From contig CAYWSE010000011.1 in NCBI GenBank assembly GCA_964461025.1, positions 1 through 64,000 of the forward strand: a DNA stretch of 64,000 bases, read 5' to 3'. This stretch comes from JAHBVL01 sp964461025 (GTDB taxonomy: Bacteria > Chloroflexota > Chloroflexia > Thermomicrobiales > UBA6265). Every line of letters begins with the position of its first letter. Within the stretch, counting starts at the first letter, position 1. This document shows positions 43,375-52,616 of the stretch, piece by piece. The notes under the pieces were generated by a model. That model was not told the origin of the DNA and did no database searches. It worked only from the letters and a program-made list of their open reading frames with translations. The translations under genes and the position numbers were made by a program.

Positions 43375-44079
43375 TTAGGAGGATTTCTCGAATCCGTAGC
43401 CGGCAGTCATATCAAATGGGTCGAGCACAACGGCGGAGACCTTGTACTCACCATCGACGGATACGAACTGGAAGTAATCGAGCACCTGATCACCATCCAT
43501 GACGAACGGATCGGAGTTCAGAATGAGCACGCCGACCTGACCATCTGCCAGCGTCGTGACACTCACGATCTCGTCAACCGACGCCCATTCCTCTTGAGTG
43601 CGGGGCTCTCCCGGCGTGAGGACTGCCGCGACTTCCGCGCGGAGCTCGGCGGTGTCCCACGATGACCCCTCGGTGAACCCCACTGTCTCCTGGATCGCCT
43701 CATCGGTGAAGAGCCCGAAGACCCGTGCCTTGTCCCGAGCGTTGTTGCATGACCAGAGCTGACTGACTACCGATTCGACCGCGGCGATGGTCTGGTCATC
43801 GGCGGGGCTCCCCTCTGGAAGCGCAACGACGCCCGCGTCGCTAAGCGGCAGTTCGGGCGAGGCAACCGGCGTAGCCATCAGTGCAGCAGCGTGGTCAGTG
43901 TCGATCGGATCGCTCGCACACGCAGCCGGGGCAACCTCGATCGCCGCAGCCGGCGTCGCCTCCTGGGCTGTGATTCGGTCTCCTCCCGCCATAATCATCA
44001 GGAATGCGGAAAGCCCTGCGTACGCGCAAGCCCGCATTGTCCGTCGTTCCGCTGCGCCCAACATTGAGAGTATCGACAT
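43375..44079 (-). CDS. Secreted protein with NTF2/SnoaL-like domain
   Basis: A 234-residue exported protein. A signal sequence covers about residues 15-40 (hydrophobic AYAGLSAFLMIMAGG, then ITAQ). A low-complexity Ala/Pro/Thr linker follows, then an about 130-residue domain with the NTF2-like pattern: helical VVSQLWSCNNARDKARVFGLFTDE and a C-terminal strand DYFQFVSVDGEYKV. No catalytic residues are evident. ATG at 44077-44079 with GGGGGAG just upstream. Function unknown; many such proteins in this group are secreted with unknown ligands. Confidence 0.65.
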   Translation of the reverse strand: MSILSMLGAAERRTMRACAYAGLSAFLMIMAGGDRITAQEATPAAAIEVAPAACASDPIDTDHAAALMATPVASPELPLSDAGVVALPEGSPADDQTIAAVESVVSQLWSCNNARDKARVFGLFTDEAIQETVGFTEGSSWDTAELRAEVAAVLTPGEPRTQEEWASVDEIVSVTTLADGQVGVLILNSDPFVMDGDQVLDYFQFVSVDGEYKVSAVVLDPFDMTAGYGFEKSS

Positions 44080-44153
44080 TTTTCTCCCCCAGTTCCGGTT
44101 CACCGCCGAATGCGCGCACCGGAATGTGATCCTATGAGACGTATGTCCCGTGT

Positions 44154-44513
44154 CTACAAACCAAGAAGTTTCGTCTTCGCCGCCTCGTACTGCTCTGGCG
44201 TCAGGAGCCCCGATGCCTGCATGTTGGCCAGTTGTTGCAGCTGAACCATGATGTCCGAACCTGGAGCCGCAGCCGCGCCGGCTGCGGCACTGGCTTGCTG
44301 CGCCTGGAGAGCCTGCATCTGCGCCTGCATGTCCTCGAGCTGCGACTGATTCGCGTAGGCAGTCTGCACCGCATAGTCCTGTGACTGCTGTTGCATCGCA
44401 TTGTTCTGGTATCGCTGTTCCTGGCGGTGATGAACCGCGCCGGCAGTTCCGGCGACAACCGCAGTCGTCGCCATCGTGCCGACGATTCCTCTACCGCCGC
44501 GTCTTCGCATCAT
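44154..44513 (-). CDS. SHOCT-domain protein
   Basis: A 119-residue protein. After an Arg-rich start, a short hydrophobic segment (TMATTAVVAGTAGAV) may anchor it in the membrane. A Gln-rich coiled-coil-like stretch (residues 40-80) follows. The C-terminal 30 residues (LQQLANMQASGLLTPEQYEA, then KTKLLG) form a SHOCT domain, a short oligomerisation motif. It belongs with the DUF6325-like gene 34 bp upstream in the same direction. Confidence 0.75.
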   Translation of the reverse strand: MMRRRGGRGIVGTMATTAVVAGTAGAVHHRQEQRYQNNAMQQQSQDYAVQTAYANQSQLEDMQAQMQALQAQQASAAAGAAAAPGSDIMVQLQQLANMQASGLLTPEQYEAAKTKLLGL

Positions 44514-44547
44514 GGACTCGTCGTCTCCTTGCTGAGTACTGTTACGC

Positions 44548-44973
44548 CTAATCCGCTGATTCCGCCAGAAGTTCTTCGATCACCACTCGCGGGATTCGCT
44601 CGTTGATGATCACCTCCCCGTTCGCTCTGCGAACCGCCGTCACGAATCTGGCCGCCCACGAGTTTTCGAACAGCATGATTGCGGCCGATGAGTTGGGTTC
44701 GAGCAGTGCCCCAAAATACTCTCCGTCTGAATGGGACAGAAATGCTCTCTCGATCTGCTCCACGGGAGAGATTACCGCGACAACGGCGTCGCCAAAGGCA
44801 TCAACCTCGACGACTGTTACGACGCCGTCCGCATCCTTGGTGACGAAGAGCACGTCGATAATCCGAATCGTGTCACTGTCAGTGAGGTCCTGCAGCTCTG
44901 AGAGGATCTCTCCAGTGAACCGGTTTCCAGAGAATGAGAGCACGACGAGCTCAATCGGTCCGTATGAGGCCAT
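44548..44973 (-). CDS. DUF6325-like protein
   Basis: A 141-residue protein starting with YGPIELVVLSFSGNRF, the typical beginning of this uncharacterised family. It has alternating strands and helices in two ferredoxin-like halves and the SSAAIMLFENSWAARF block near residue 95. AAGGGAA lies before the ATG. It pairs with a SHOCT protein, a common association in actinobacterial and chloroflexal genomes. A paralogue lies at 50542-51054, on the other side of the LuxR gene. Confidence 0.65.
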   Translation of the reverse strand: MASYGPIELVVLSFSGNRFTGEILSELQDLTDSDTIRIIDVLFVTKDADGVVTVVEVDAFGDAVVAVISPVEQIERAFLSHSDGEYFGALLEPNSSAAIMLFENSWAARFVTAVRRANGEVIINERIPRVVIEELLAESAD

Positions 44974-45201
44974 TCAGGTTCCCTTCCGTGTCCCTCCGTT
45001 CGCCCGCTCGCGGGTCGACCTGCTTTAGAGAACAGCGGCGATCGCTCGACCCGAGCCCAATGGATCCAGACTATCGACCGAAGCGGACACAGAGTTATCC
45101 CTCCAAAGAGGTAATTCCTTTGAAAGGCTGGAGGCACAAATGAGACACGTGACGAAGAGCATTGCCGCGCCGCTGGCTTCCGGCGCGATGGACACGCAGA
45201 A

Positions 45202-46881
45202 TCAAGTCGTTGATCGATACAGGCTGTGGTAGTCGAACATGCCACTCGTCACCGGATTGAGTACGAAACCGCCAACATCGGAACTGCGCACCGTGATCCA
45301 CTCTGGCTGAGCAAAGTAAATGGCCGCCGGGTCATCCAAACCGGCAATGCGCTGAATCTCCGCCAGTGCCGCCAGGTAGTCCGCTTCTTCAATGGAATCG
45401 CGAGCGAACGTCAGCAATTTGTCGATACGATCGTTGCGGTAATGACCAATATTCCCGGATTCCCAAGCGTTGCTTGAAACAGTTGCCCAGAGGTGCGCCC
45501 ATGCGCAATCGTAATCGGGTGACCAGAACGCAGGAAGCAGGTGTGGGCGCTCTTCGGACGGTGCATCTCCGTAGACCATGCCAATGTACGAGGCGTAGTC
45601 CATCAATTGAATGTCGAGATCGATCCCGATTTGGGCAAGATTGTTTTGAAACAGTTCAGCGATTGACTGCAAAAGCGGGTTTCCGTCGGCACTCACCGTC
45701 GTCAGACGCGTGCCTTCGGCCACGCCGGCTCGTTGAAACATCGCCGCGGCCCGGTCCAGATCGGTGACGAACGGAGGGACCAGTGAAAAGCCGTGGCACC
45801 GTTCCGACACTGGGCCATAGGCTGGCCTGGCATGACCCTGGAACACGCCTTTCAGCACGTCTTCATAAGGGAAGGCCCAGCAGAGCGCCTGTCGAGCTTC
45901 CACTGATGCAAGCGGTTCGCGCTGTGTCATAACCAGATAGCGAACCACCAGATTCGTTTGCTGATCGACGACGACGTCAGGATTGGCGGCCAGCTCATCG
46001 ACCGCATCGTAAGAAATCATCAGGGCAATGTCGGCTCCGCTCTGCTCGATCAGTTCCCGTCGTGTTTCCGCTTCTGGCACGATGCGAATCACGATCCGAT
46101 CGAAGTGATTGCCATCCCATCCTCCCCAATAGCCGGCAAAGCGCTCAAGCACGACGCGGTCGAGTGGGTCGAACTCCACGACCTGATACGGACCCGTGCC
46201 AAGACCCTGACCACCGTTTCGCGCCCATTCTCGCCCCCAATCGCCTTCTTCCTCGTGCTGAAGCGCGGTGGGAACACTGACTACCGCCGTGCCAAACGGA
46301 GCAGCGATCGCGGCTTCGAACATGGGTTGCGGCCGACCGAGATCGAATTCGACGGTCAACGAGTCGATGACCTGGACCTGTTCAACCGATTCGATGAAAC
46401 GAGCAAGCACATTTGTTGGCGGCAACGCGAGCGCAAAAAGCCGCTCGTATGAATCCCTGACCGCAAATGCATCGAGCAGACTCCCGTCGTGGAAAGAGAC
46501 GTTTTCCCTGAGATGAAACGTCCACCGACTCTTGTCGGGGGTTGATTCCCATGATTGGGCAAGGGCAGGCTCGAATCGGTGGGAAGCACCCTCCGCCAAC
46601 CTGATGAGCCCCTCGAACGGGCCGGTGATCACCAATCCGGAGCCGGGATCGTATGCTCCGTGGGGGTCGAGATCAGTCGGCGTCCAGTTTGATATTATGG
46701 TGAGTGCTTCGCCCTCCCACGGCTGTGCGCCGGCTGCTGGCGTCTTTACGACTGCTGCGGCCATCGCCGCGATTGGCAGGCCCATGGCGAAGTCTCGGGC
46801 GCGGATCAGCGCAGCGCGGCGACTCACCACTCGATTGCCATCAACGTACGGTCGCCAGGTTTCAGGTACGATATTTGTCAC
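45202..46881 (-). CDS. ABC transporter solute-binding protein, family 5 (oligopeptide type)
   Basis: A 559-residue extracytoplasmic solute-binding protein of the DppA/OppA type. The N-terminus has a twin-arginine-like SRRAALIRARDF followed by a hydrophobic stretch ending AGAQ, so Tat or Sec export is likely; no lipobox cysteine is seen. SBP_bac_5 marks include LAQSWESTPDKSRWTFHLRE, VSFHDGS, and GTGPYQVVEFDP. GTG start at 46879-46881. No permease or ATPase genes are adjacent, so it is an orphan receptor. It is divergent from a LuxR-type regulator with about 140 bp between. Confidence 0.85.
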   Translation of the reverse strand: MTNIVPETWRPYVDGNRVVSRRAALIRARDFAMGLPIAAMAAAVVKTPAAGAQPWEGEALTIISNWTPTDLDPHGAYDPGSGLVITGPFEGLIRLAEGASHRFEPALAQSWESTPDKSRWTFHLRENVSFHDGSLLDAFAVRDSYERLFALALPPTNVLARFIESVEQVQVIDSLTVEFDLGRPQPMFEAAIAAPFGTAVVSVPTALQHEEEGDWGREWARNGGQGLGTGPYQVVEFDPLDRVVLERFAGYWGGWDGNHFDRIVIRIVPEAETRRELIEQSGADIALMISYDAVDELAANPDVVVDQQTNLVVRYLVMTQREPLASVEARQALCWAFPYEDVLKGVFQGHARPAYGPVSERCHGFSLVPPFVTDLDRAAAMFQRAGVAEGTRLTTVSADGNPLLQSIAELFQNNLAQIGIDLDIQLMDYASYIGMVYGDAPSEERPHLLPAFWSPDYDCAWAHLWATVSSNAWESGNIGHYRNDRIDKLLTFARDSIEEADYLAALAEIQRIAGLDDPAAIYFAQPEWITVRSSDVGGFVLNPVTSGMFDYHSLYRSTT

Positions 46882-47021
46882 ATCAAGTCACCAGAGTGTG
46901 GCTCTTTCACCTCGAGCGATCACTCGTCGAACGACGAATGCGCGTGTTCTGCACACCGAGGAACACTTCGTTTCCACCGCTACTTCTCAGGAAATCATAC
47001 TGGCCCAACGGTATTCACTGC

Positions 47022-49763
47022 ATGACAATATCCCGCGACATGAAAGAGACTCGCACGACGACGGACATCGACGGCCCATCGCCAGCCCCACGTTTCGCGG
47101 ACTCAGATAGTCAGAACTCAGCCGCGGGCCAATCGCTTCTTATTACAAAGCTCCTTCCACCTCAAATTCGATCAGAGATCGTCGGCAGGGCCCGGTTGCT
47201 TCAGCAGCTCGATCGCGCCGCAGACCGTCGATTGATTCTGATCAGCACACCGCCAGGGTATGGCAAATCGACGCTGGCCGCCCAATGGGTACATGCGAGC
47301 TCACGACCATTTGCGTGGATTTCTCTCGATGAGACTGACAACGACCCGGTGTCGTTCTTTCGGTACGCGGTGGCGGCGGTCCAGACGTTTGATGACGTGT
47401 TTTGCGCGGAAACCGCACGGTTGCTCAATGAACAAGAGAATATCTCAGTGCGAACTCTGGCGACGTCGTTCATCAACGAGCTGACGCACGCAACGAAACC
47501 GTTTACGTTGGTGCTGGATGACTTTCACGTGATTCAGTCGCTCGAAGTCATCGAAGGCGTCAAGTTGCTCCTGGCCAATCAACCACCGATGCTTCGCCTG
47601 CTCATCTCTACGCGCAGCGACCCGGAGTTTCCGCTCCTTCGCATGCGCGCACGCGGACAGCTGCTCGAATTGCGCGCCACTGATATCGCGTTTTCCCTGA
47701 CTGAATCACGCGAGTTGCTTTGCGAACGGCTGGGTCTGGAACTCACGCAGACGCAACTCGATCAGATTCACACATGGTCCGAGGGCTGGCCGGTAGGTCT
47801 GCTGCTTGTGGGCCAGATGCTCCAGGACCGGCCAGATGAGGATGTCGACAGTGTCATTGACGAACTGAGCAGAAACGCTCAGTTCATCGAAGATTTTCTT
47901 TGGAGTGAAGTCCTCGAGCGACTCTCAAGTGAACGCCGGGAATTTCTCCTCGAAACGTCGATTCTCGATCGATTCAGTATCGAGACGTGCGAAGCGGTTA
48001 CTGGATCGACGCAGTCTCATACCCTGATGCGCTCGATCGAGCGTGAGAATCTCTTCCTCTCAACTGTCGAGGCGGATCAACGGTGGTATCGGTATCACCA
48101 CTTGTTTGCCGAGTTTCTGAGGCAGCAGCTCGCACGCGAGGTCCGACAGGAGCGTATCGAGGAGCTGCATCGCCGCGCAGCAAACTGGTATGCCAAGCAA
48201 AACCACTACGAGGTTGCGGCGCGGCATGCTATCGCAGGCAAAGACTGGCAAGTCGCTCTTGAGCTTCTTGCTGTGATTTGCGACACCATGTACAGGCAGG
48301 ATCGGATCAAGCTCCTTATCGACTGGCTGGTCCAGGTGCCTGATACAGTGTTGAAGGATGCGCCGCTTCTTTGCTTCTACAAGGCCTGGGCGCTGGCGCG
48401 ACTCGGACGGGCCGATCTGGCTGCGGCGCCTCTCGAAATCGTCGAACGAACGTGGGAGGCCGCGGGCGACGACGCGGGACTTGCCCAAGTCTGGCAAGTG
48501 CGCACGTTCATCGACATTTCGCATGACACATTGGCGCCCGGCATCGAGCGAAGTTGTCGCGCGCTTGCGCTCCTCCCGGAAACAGATTCCCAGGTCCGCG
48601 CGAGAACACTGCTCATGCTCGGTATCCTTCATGCCCGCAACGGAGAGCTGAGCCAGGCCGAGCAGTATCTGACGCAATCACGCCTGATTGCGGAGCGTAC
48701 CGGGGAACGGGTCATCCTTCTGATTGAGACGAGCAACCTCGGCACCGTACTGATGAGGCGGGGCAAGCTGACGTCAGCGAGCGCGCTGCTGCAACAGGTT
48801 ATCGAATCGGGAGACGAATGGAGGGACATTCCCGTTCAGCATGCGTGCTGGGAGCTCGCGTCCATCCGCCTGGAACAAAACAACCTGACCGCGTCCACAG
48901 ATCTCCTCGAGCGATGCAAAACGCTCGCCGAATACATGTCGGCGCCGCTGCATATGCCGTACATCCACCTGGTGTCCGCAGAGTTGGCCTGGAGCATGGG
49001 AGACTCTGAGCGCGCGTTCAGGGCACTCGACCGGGCCATCGAATACGGCTTTCTCAGCGGCTCTCAAGTCAGTGTCGGGCTCGCCAGAGCGGCTCAGGCA
49101 CGATTCTGGATTGCCAGCGATCAGGCGGCACTGGCCCGAAGCTGGGCGGATTCACTGGATCTGGAGCTATCGGTAGAGCCTGAGTATCCTCGTTTGCCAG
49201 AATACATGACGCTGTTGCGGTTGCTGTCGTATGAGGATCACGACGATCGTCTCGCCGGTCCGCTCGACAGAGTTCAGCACCAAGCCGAGCAGGCCGGCCG
49301 ACTCACCGATTTACTCCAACTCCTTCTGCTTCGGACGATCGTGGAGAGCAAGCTCGGCAATTCAGGCGCTTCACGAACTGCTCTGGATCGTGCGCTGGAA
49401 ATTGGCGCGCCCGAGGGCTTCATACACAGCTTTCTCTCGTATGGTCGCTCTATGATTTCGCCGCTCACCGATGCCGTTCAACGGGGCTCCGACCACCGAG
49501 AGCACGCCACTCAGCTTCTCAAGACGCTCGGCGTTGACATGAAAGTGCCTCTTGCGCCCAACGCCTCGGGCGTGCTCAGCGCTCGGGAGTTCGAAGTATT
49601 GAGATTGGTCGCCACCGGATCGTCCAACCGAGACATCGGGGACGCCCTTTTTATCTCCGAGGAAACGGTCAAGACCCACTTGCGCCGAATCTTCGAGAAA
49701 CTTGGTGTTTCAAACCGGACGCAAGCCGTCGCAAAGGGCAGAGAGCTTGAGCTCTTCTCATGA
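47022..49763 (+). CDS. LuxR family (LAL/MalT-like) ATP-dependent transcriptional regulator
   Basis: A large STAND regulator of about 913 residues. The P-loop STPPGYGKST is near residue 65, with a Walker B LVLDDFHV near residue 160. Winged-helix and TPR-like helical repeats fill the middle. A C-terminal LuxR HTH (SAREFEVLRLVATGSSNRDI, then EETVKTHLRRIFEKLGV) binds DNA. Two ATGs, 47022 and 47040, fit; neither has a clear ribosome-binding site. The frame opens much further upstream, antisense to the binding-protein gene, which is not coding. Its inducer is unknown; the divergent binding protein may sense or deliver it. Confidence 0.9.
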   Translation: MTISRDMKETRTTTDIDGPSPAPRFADSDSQNSAAGQSLLITKLLPPQIRSEIVGRARLLQQLDRAADRRLILISTPPGYGKSTLAAQWVHASSRPFAWISLDETDNDPVSFFRYAVAAVQTFDDVFCAETARLLNEQENISVRTLATSFINELTHATKPFTLVLDDFHVIQSLEVIEGVKLLLANQPPMLRLLISTRSDPEFPLLRMRARGQLLELRATDIAFSLTESRELLCERLGLELTQTQLDQIHTWSEGWPVGLLLVGQMLQDRPDEDVDSVIDELSRNAQFIEDFLWSEVLERLSSERREFLLETSILDRFSIETCEAVTGSTQSHTLMRSIERENLFLSTVEADQRWYRYHHLFAEFLRQQLAREVRQERIEELHRRAANWYAKQNHYEVAARHAIAGKDWQVALELLAVICDTMYRQDRIKLLIDWLVQVPDTVLKDAPLLCFYKAWALARLGRADLAAAPLEIVERTWEAAGDDAGLAQVWQVRTFIDISHDTLAPGIERSCRALALLPETDSQVRARTLLMLGILHARNGELSQAEQYLTQSRLIAERTGERVILLIETSNLGTVLMRRGKLTSASALLQQVIESGDEWRDIPVQHACWELASIRLEQNNLTASTDLLERCKTLAEYMSAPLHMPYIHLVSAELAWSMGDSERAFRALDRAIEYGFLSGSQVSVGLARAAQARFWIASDQAALARSWADSLDLELSVEPEYPRLPEYMTLLRLLSYEDHDDRLAGPLDRVQHQAEQAGRLTDLLQLLLLRTIVESKLGNSGASRTALDRALEIGAPEGFIHSFLSYGRSMISPLTDAVQRGSDHREHATQLLKTLGVDMKVPLAPNASGVLSAREFEVLRLVATGSSNRDIGDALFISEETVKTHLRRIFEKLGVSNRTQAVAKGRELELFS

Positions 49764-49912
49764 ACGACGCCTACTCTGTCAACAGGCGAACCTCATCAGC
49801 ACGGGATCAGTTAACAATCCGATTACTCAATTCGGGTGATAGTGGAGCGTCGAAACCCGGTGATAGCGTGACTTCGTGACCCAATTCGGCCGGTGGCCCG
49901 GAGATCGTTTTT

Positions 49913-50497
49913 ATGATGCGCGCACAAAACAGGAACATCCATCTCACCGCGTCAGGATCACCAATGGGCGCCGGAACCTTGGCAACAGATCTGCCCGGGC
50001 TGGGACTCCCAACCAGATATCGCATGCCGGAACGGCTGGTGGCAATCGAAGAGGATTTCTTCATCCGCACAGACGGGGGGGTACGCGCCTTCTTTGTCGA
50101 TGGCGAGGCGATTCGAACGAGCGACACATTTCGCTTTTCAGATTTGCACGGAACAGTCCTCTGCGAGATTCGTCCGCGCCTCTCGAGCATTCGTGCGTTC
50201 ATCCCGGTCATAGATACCAATGGCAACACGGTTGTCACCGTTGAGCGCAGGACGATTTCGCCCATTCGCGACAGTTTTTCCGTCGATATCTCAGACGGTC
50301 CCAGTCTGGAAGTGCGAGGCAATGTCGCCACGCACGACTACGAGCTTTTCGACCATCGAGGCGTCATTGCGACCATTTCAAAGCGCTGGTTCCGCGCTCG
50401 AGACACCTATGGCGTGGAAATCGGGCCAGGGCAACGCGACGTACTGATCCTGGCGGCAATCGTGGCATTGGATCAGATGGTCAGTGGACCGCTGTGA
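49913..50497 (+). CDS. LURP-one-related (YxjI-like) protein
   Basis: A 194-residue protein of the LOR/tubby-like barrel superfamily. Signature parts are RYRMPERLVAIEEDFFIRTD near residue 35, then FVDGEAIRTSDTFRFSDLHG, and regular strand repeats ending in RWFRARDTYGVEI. Members may bind phospholipids; no activity is assured. GGAG lies nine bases before the ATG at 49913. Its stop overlaps the next open frame by 4 bp. Confidence 0.7.
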   Translation: MMRAQNRNIHLTASGSPMGAGTLATDLPGLGLPTRYRMPERLVAIEEDFFIRTDGGVRAFFVDGEAIRTSDTFRFSDLHGTVLCEIRPRLSSIRAFIPVIDTNGNTVVTVERRTISPIRDSFSVDISDGPSLEVRGNVATHDYELFDHRGVIATISKRWFRARDTYGVEIGPGQRDVLILAAIVALDQMVSGPL

Positions 50498-50541
50498 CTT
50501 CCTCGTCGTTCTATGCAAACCGTCAACGCGGAGTGGGGGAA

Positions 50542-51054
50542 ATGGTTGCACTTGGACCCTTGCAGCTCGTGGTGATCGGTCTCGCAGACCACTCGTCCGC
50601 AAGCGTCGTTACCGACATCGTCCGTCAGATCAATGAGCCTGCGAATGTCACATTGCTTGACGCAGTTGTGGCGAACAAGTCGAGCGAAGGCGGCATCAGC
50701 GTGTTGGATGATCTCACCAAAGCCCTCGTGGATACGGGAGGCATGAGTGGCGTGCTGCGCCACTCTCTCTTCGGAGGCGGAACCGACGATCGCGCCACCG
50801 CGCACTCGGATGTCCATTCCGGCTTCCTGTCTGACCTGGGCGGCGACTTCGGCGTCGCAGAGACACAAGTGCTGGAGATTGCAGACCTCATTCCAAAGAG
50901 TTCCTCGGTGCTCTTTCTTCTCATTGAACACCGATGGGAGCTGCGGTTCAAAGATGCAGTGATCGATTCAGGCTGTTCGGTGCTGGCGAATGCACTGATC
51001 ACCCCGGCTACCTTGGTCGCAATGGGGATGAAGAGCGTAAAGCCGCTTGATTGA
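50542..51054 (+). CDS. DUF6325-like protein (paralogue)
   Basis: A 170-residue protein starting MVALGPLQLVVIGLADHSS, the same layout as the gene at 44548-44973. It has a longer Gly/Asp/Ser-rich middle linker and ends in a membrane-free strand-helix domain with SSVLFLLIEHRWELRF. ATG at 50542 with GGGGGA upstream is preferred over a start at 50494 that overlaps the previous gene. Function unknown. Confidence 0.62.
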   Translation: MVALGPLQLVVIGLADHSSASVVTDIVRQINEPANVTLLDAVVANKSSEGGISVLDDLTKALVDTGGMSGVLRHSLFGGGTDDRATAHSDVHSGFLSDLGGDFGVAETQVLEIADLIPKSSSVLFLLIEHRWELRFKDAVIDSGCSVLANALITPATLVAMGMKSVKPLD

Positions 51055-51110
51055 AGGACGACACGGGATTGGTCGCTCCGTTGCCGCAGGCAAAGTGACG
51101 AAAAGGAGAC

Positions 51111-51350
51111 ATGGCGATGGACTGGTGGGAGTGGCTGCTGTACGTGACACTGTTCAGTTTCTACATCATGTGCTTGTTCACCGTTTGTGCGATGACATTT
51201 CGGAAGGGACACACAATCCTTGGCATCGTCGGCATCTTCCTTCCCTTCCTGTGGTTGATCGGCGCCGTTCTTCCAGCAAAGCAAGGGTCGCGATATGACG
51301 TAGCGCAACAGATGACGTATCAGGCCCAAATGGAAAGCTACACACGCTGA
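51111..51350 (+). CDS. Small two-helix membrane protein
   Basis: A 79-residue protein with two membrane helices (about residues 7-27 and 34-54, ILGIVGIFLPFLWLIGAVLP) and a short polar tail. AAGGAG precedes the ATG. Resembles superinfection-immunity-type small membrane proteins in layout only; function unknown. Confidence 0.65.
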   Translation: MAMDWWEWLLYVTLFSFYIMCLFTVCAMTFRKGHTILGIVGIFLPFLWLIGAVLPAKQGSRYDVAQQMTYQAQMESYTR

Positions 51351-51353
51351 TCG

Positions 51354-51569
51354 ATGGCTCAGCCTGAAGGACCGGAATCGATGCGAACGGGGCGTTTCAT
51401 ATTGATCGTGACCTGCGCCGTGATGGCCGGCGCGATCGGAGGATATCTGATTGGCTGGGCGGCATGGCAATTGGGCTTCGAATTGCTTGGCAGCGCCATC
51501 GCTCTGGTAGGAGCCGGGATTGGAGGCATCGTCCTTCTGATCCTCGCCTTCGAGCGTTTTGGAGATTGA
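51354..51569 (+). CDS. Small two-helix membrane protein
   Basis: A 71-residue protein starting four bases after the preceding stop. Two glycine-rich helices (about residues 15-35 and 44-65) and almost no loop. A start at 51381 (MRTGRF) would remove nine residues and has AGGA upstream. Function unknown; likely co-transcribed with its neighbours. Confidence 0.55.
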   Translation: MAQPEGPESMRTGRFILIVTCAVMAGAIGGYLIGWAAWQLGFELLGSAIALVGAGIGGIVLLILAFERFGD

Positions 51570-51651
51570 GTCCCGAACGGACTCCTCAATTGTTTGACCC
51601 CTGGAATCGACAGGCGGACGAGAAGAAGCGGACGAGAAAGGAACGCAAGGC

Positions 51652-52146
51652 ATGGTCAGTCTCACGGCATGGAAATTCGAAACGGTGGATGGAGCAGACA
51701 AGGCTCTAGGGGTGCTGAAAGGACTCGAGGCCCAGCGCATCGTGTCGATTGCTGACGGCGCGATTGTTCGATGGGAGCCCGGCAAGAAAAAACCCAAGAC
51801 CCAGCAGCTCACGAGCATCACTTCGGCCGGCGCGCTGGGAGGCGCGTTTTGGGGAATGCTGTTCGGCCTGCTCTTCTTTGTGCCGTTTCTCGGCATGGCG
51901 ATCGGCGCGGCTATGGGAGCGCTGACGGCGAAGTTCGCCGACTATGGAATCGACGATGACTTCATCAAGAGTGTGCAGGGGGCGGTTGTTCCCGGCACAT
52001 CAGCTCTCTTCCTGCTCGGAGAAGTGACTGCTCGGGAGCGAGTCATTGACGCGCTCAATGCTGCAGACCTGCGACCCGAGTTGCTCGCCAGCAATCTCTC
52101 GAAAGAACAGGAAGCATCGCTCCGGGCGGACTTCGGAGAGGAGTAG
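51652..52146 (+). CDS. DUF1269-domain protein
   Basis: A 164-residue protein with a cytoplasmic ferredoxin-like half (residues 1-50), a glycine-rich hydrophobic hairpin (GALGGAFWGMLFGLLFFVPF, continuing to about residue 100) and a C-terminal half with FLLGEVTARERVIDAL. This is the DUF1269 pattern. AAGGAA precedes the ATG. A paralogue lies at 55084-55587. Function unknown; such proteins are often stress-induced. Confidence 0.75.
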   Translation: MVSLTAWKFETVDGADKALGVLKGLEAQRIVSIADGAIVRWEPGKKKPKTQQLTSITSAGALGGAFWGMLFGLLFFVPFLGMAIGAAMGALTAKFADYGIDDDFIKSVQGAVVPGTSALFLLGEVTARERVIDALNAADLRPELLASNLSKEQEASLRADFGEE

Positions 52147-52150
52147 AAAC

Positions 52151-52351
52151 GTGAGTGAATCGAACTCTGAAGCGACAGAAGCTGCCGTCCAACGTGAAGC
52201 CAGGCTGACGCAGGAGCGAGCGCTTGTGGTCGTTCTTGCCGTGGTCTCTCTGCTTCTCCTGAAGCTCATTTTGCGTGAGCGAGGGAGTGAAGAGGGAGGC
52301 ATCGCCGAGGAAGTGATCGAGGACCTTGTCAAGGTTGTGGAAAGCACCTAG
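52151..52351 (+). CDS. Small single-pass membrane protein
   Basis: A 66-residue protein from a GTG at 52151 with GGAG seven bases upstream. One membrane helix (LVVVLAVVSLLLLKLIL, residues 26-42) and charged ends. It starts four bases after the DUF1269 stop, so it is co-translated. Not recognised. Confidence 0.6.
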   Translation: MSESNSEATEAAVQREARLTQERALVVVLAVVSLLLLKLILRERGSEEGGIAEEVIEDLVKVVEST

Positions 52352-52616
52352 GATTCTCCGGCCCTTCAGCCGTCTCGAGTCTGGTTTGTCGTCAATGCGA
52401 TGGTTCCTGAGTCTGGGAACTGATGTGTAAAGGAGGTGAACGCGACTCAGCCAGGGCATTGCACGAGGTATTGCGAATGTCCTGTGAAGTCAGCAGCAAT
52501 CCAGCTGGCGTCTGAGAACGGAAGAGCATTCAGCGTCACTTGAACGATGCCATGCGCGGCCATACGACTCCCGAACGCATCATCACCGTTGGAAGAAGCA
52601 AAGAAAGGCAGAGGAT
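52352..52616. other. Intergenic region before the DUF4397 gene
   Basis: About 265 bp. A perfect anti-SD match (AAAGGAGGTGA, 52429-52439) has no properly spaced start codon behind it. On the minus strand a 38-codon frame (52447-52563) starts with ATG behind GGGAG. Both are weak; I cannot support a gene. Confidence 0.35.

Noticed and set aside
46905..46925. Partial match to the 19-bp arc/MFS repeat upstream of the LuxR gene (CTCGAGCGATCA)
   Set aside because: Only about eight consecutive bases agree, expected by chance in 64 kb; not claimed as a third site.
46704..47021. N-terminal extension of the LuxR-type regulator
   Set aside because: The first 106 codons overlap the start of the divergent binding-protein gene in antisense and show no similarity to regulator N-termini; the start is placed at 47022 or 47040.
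52429..52563. Perfect Shine-Dalgarno (AAAGGAGGTGA) and 35- to 38-codon frames on both strands before the DUF4397 gene
   Set aside because: On the plus strand no start codon has suitable spacing, and the minus-strand frame is short with no recognisable feature; coding cannot be supported.
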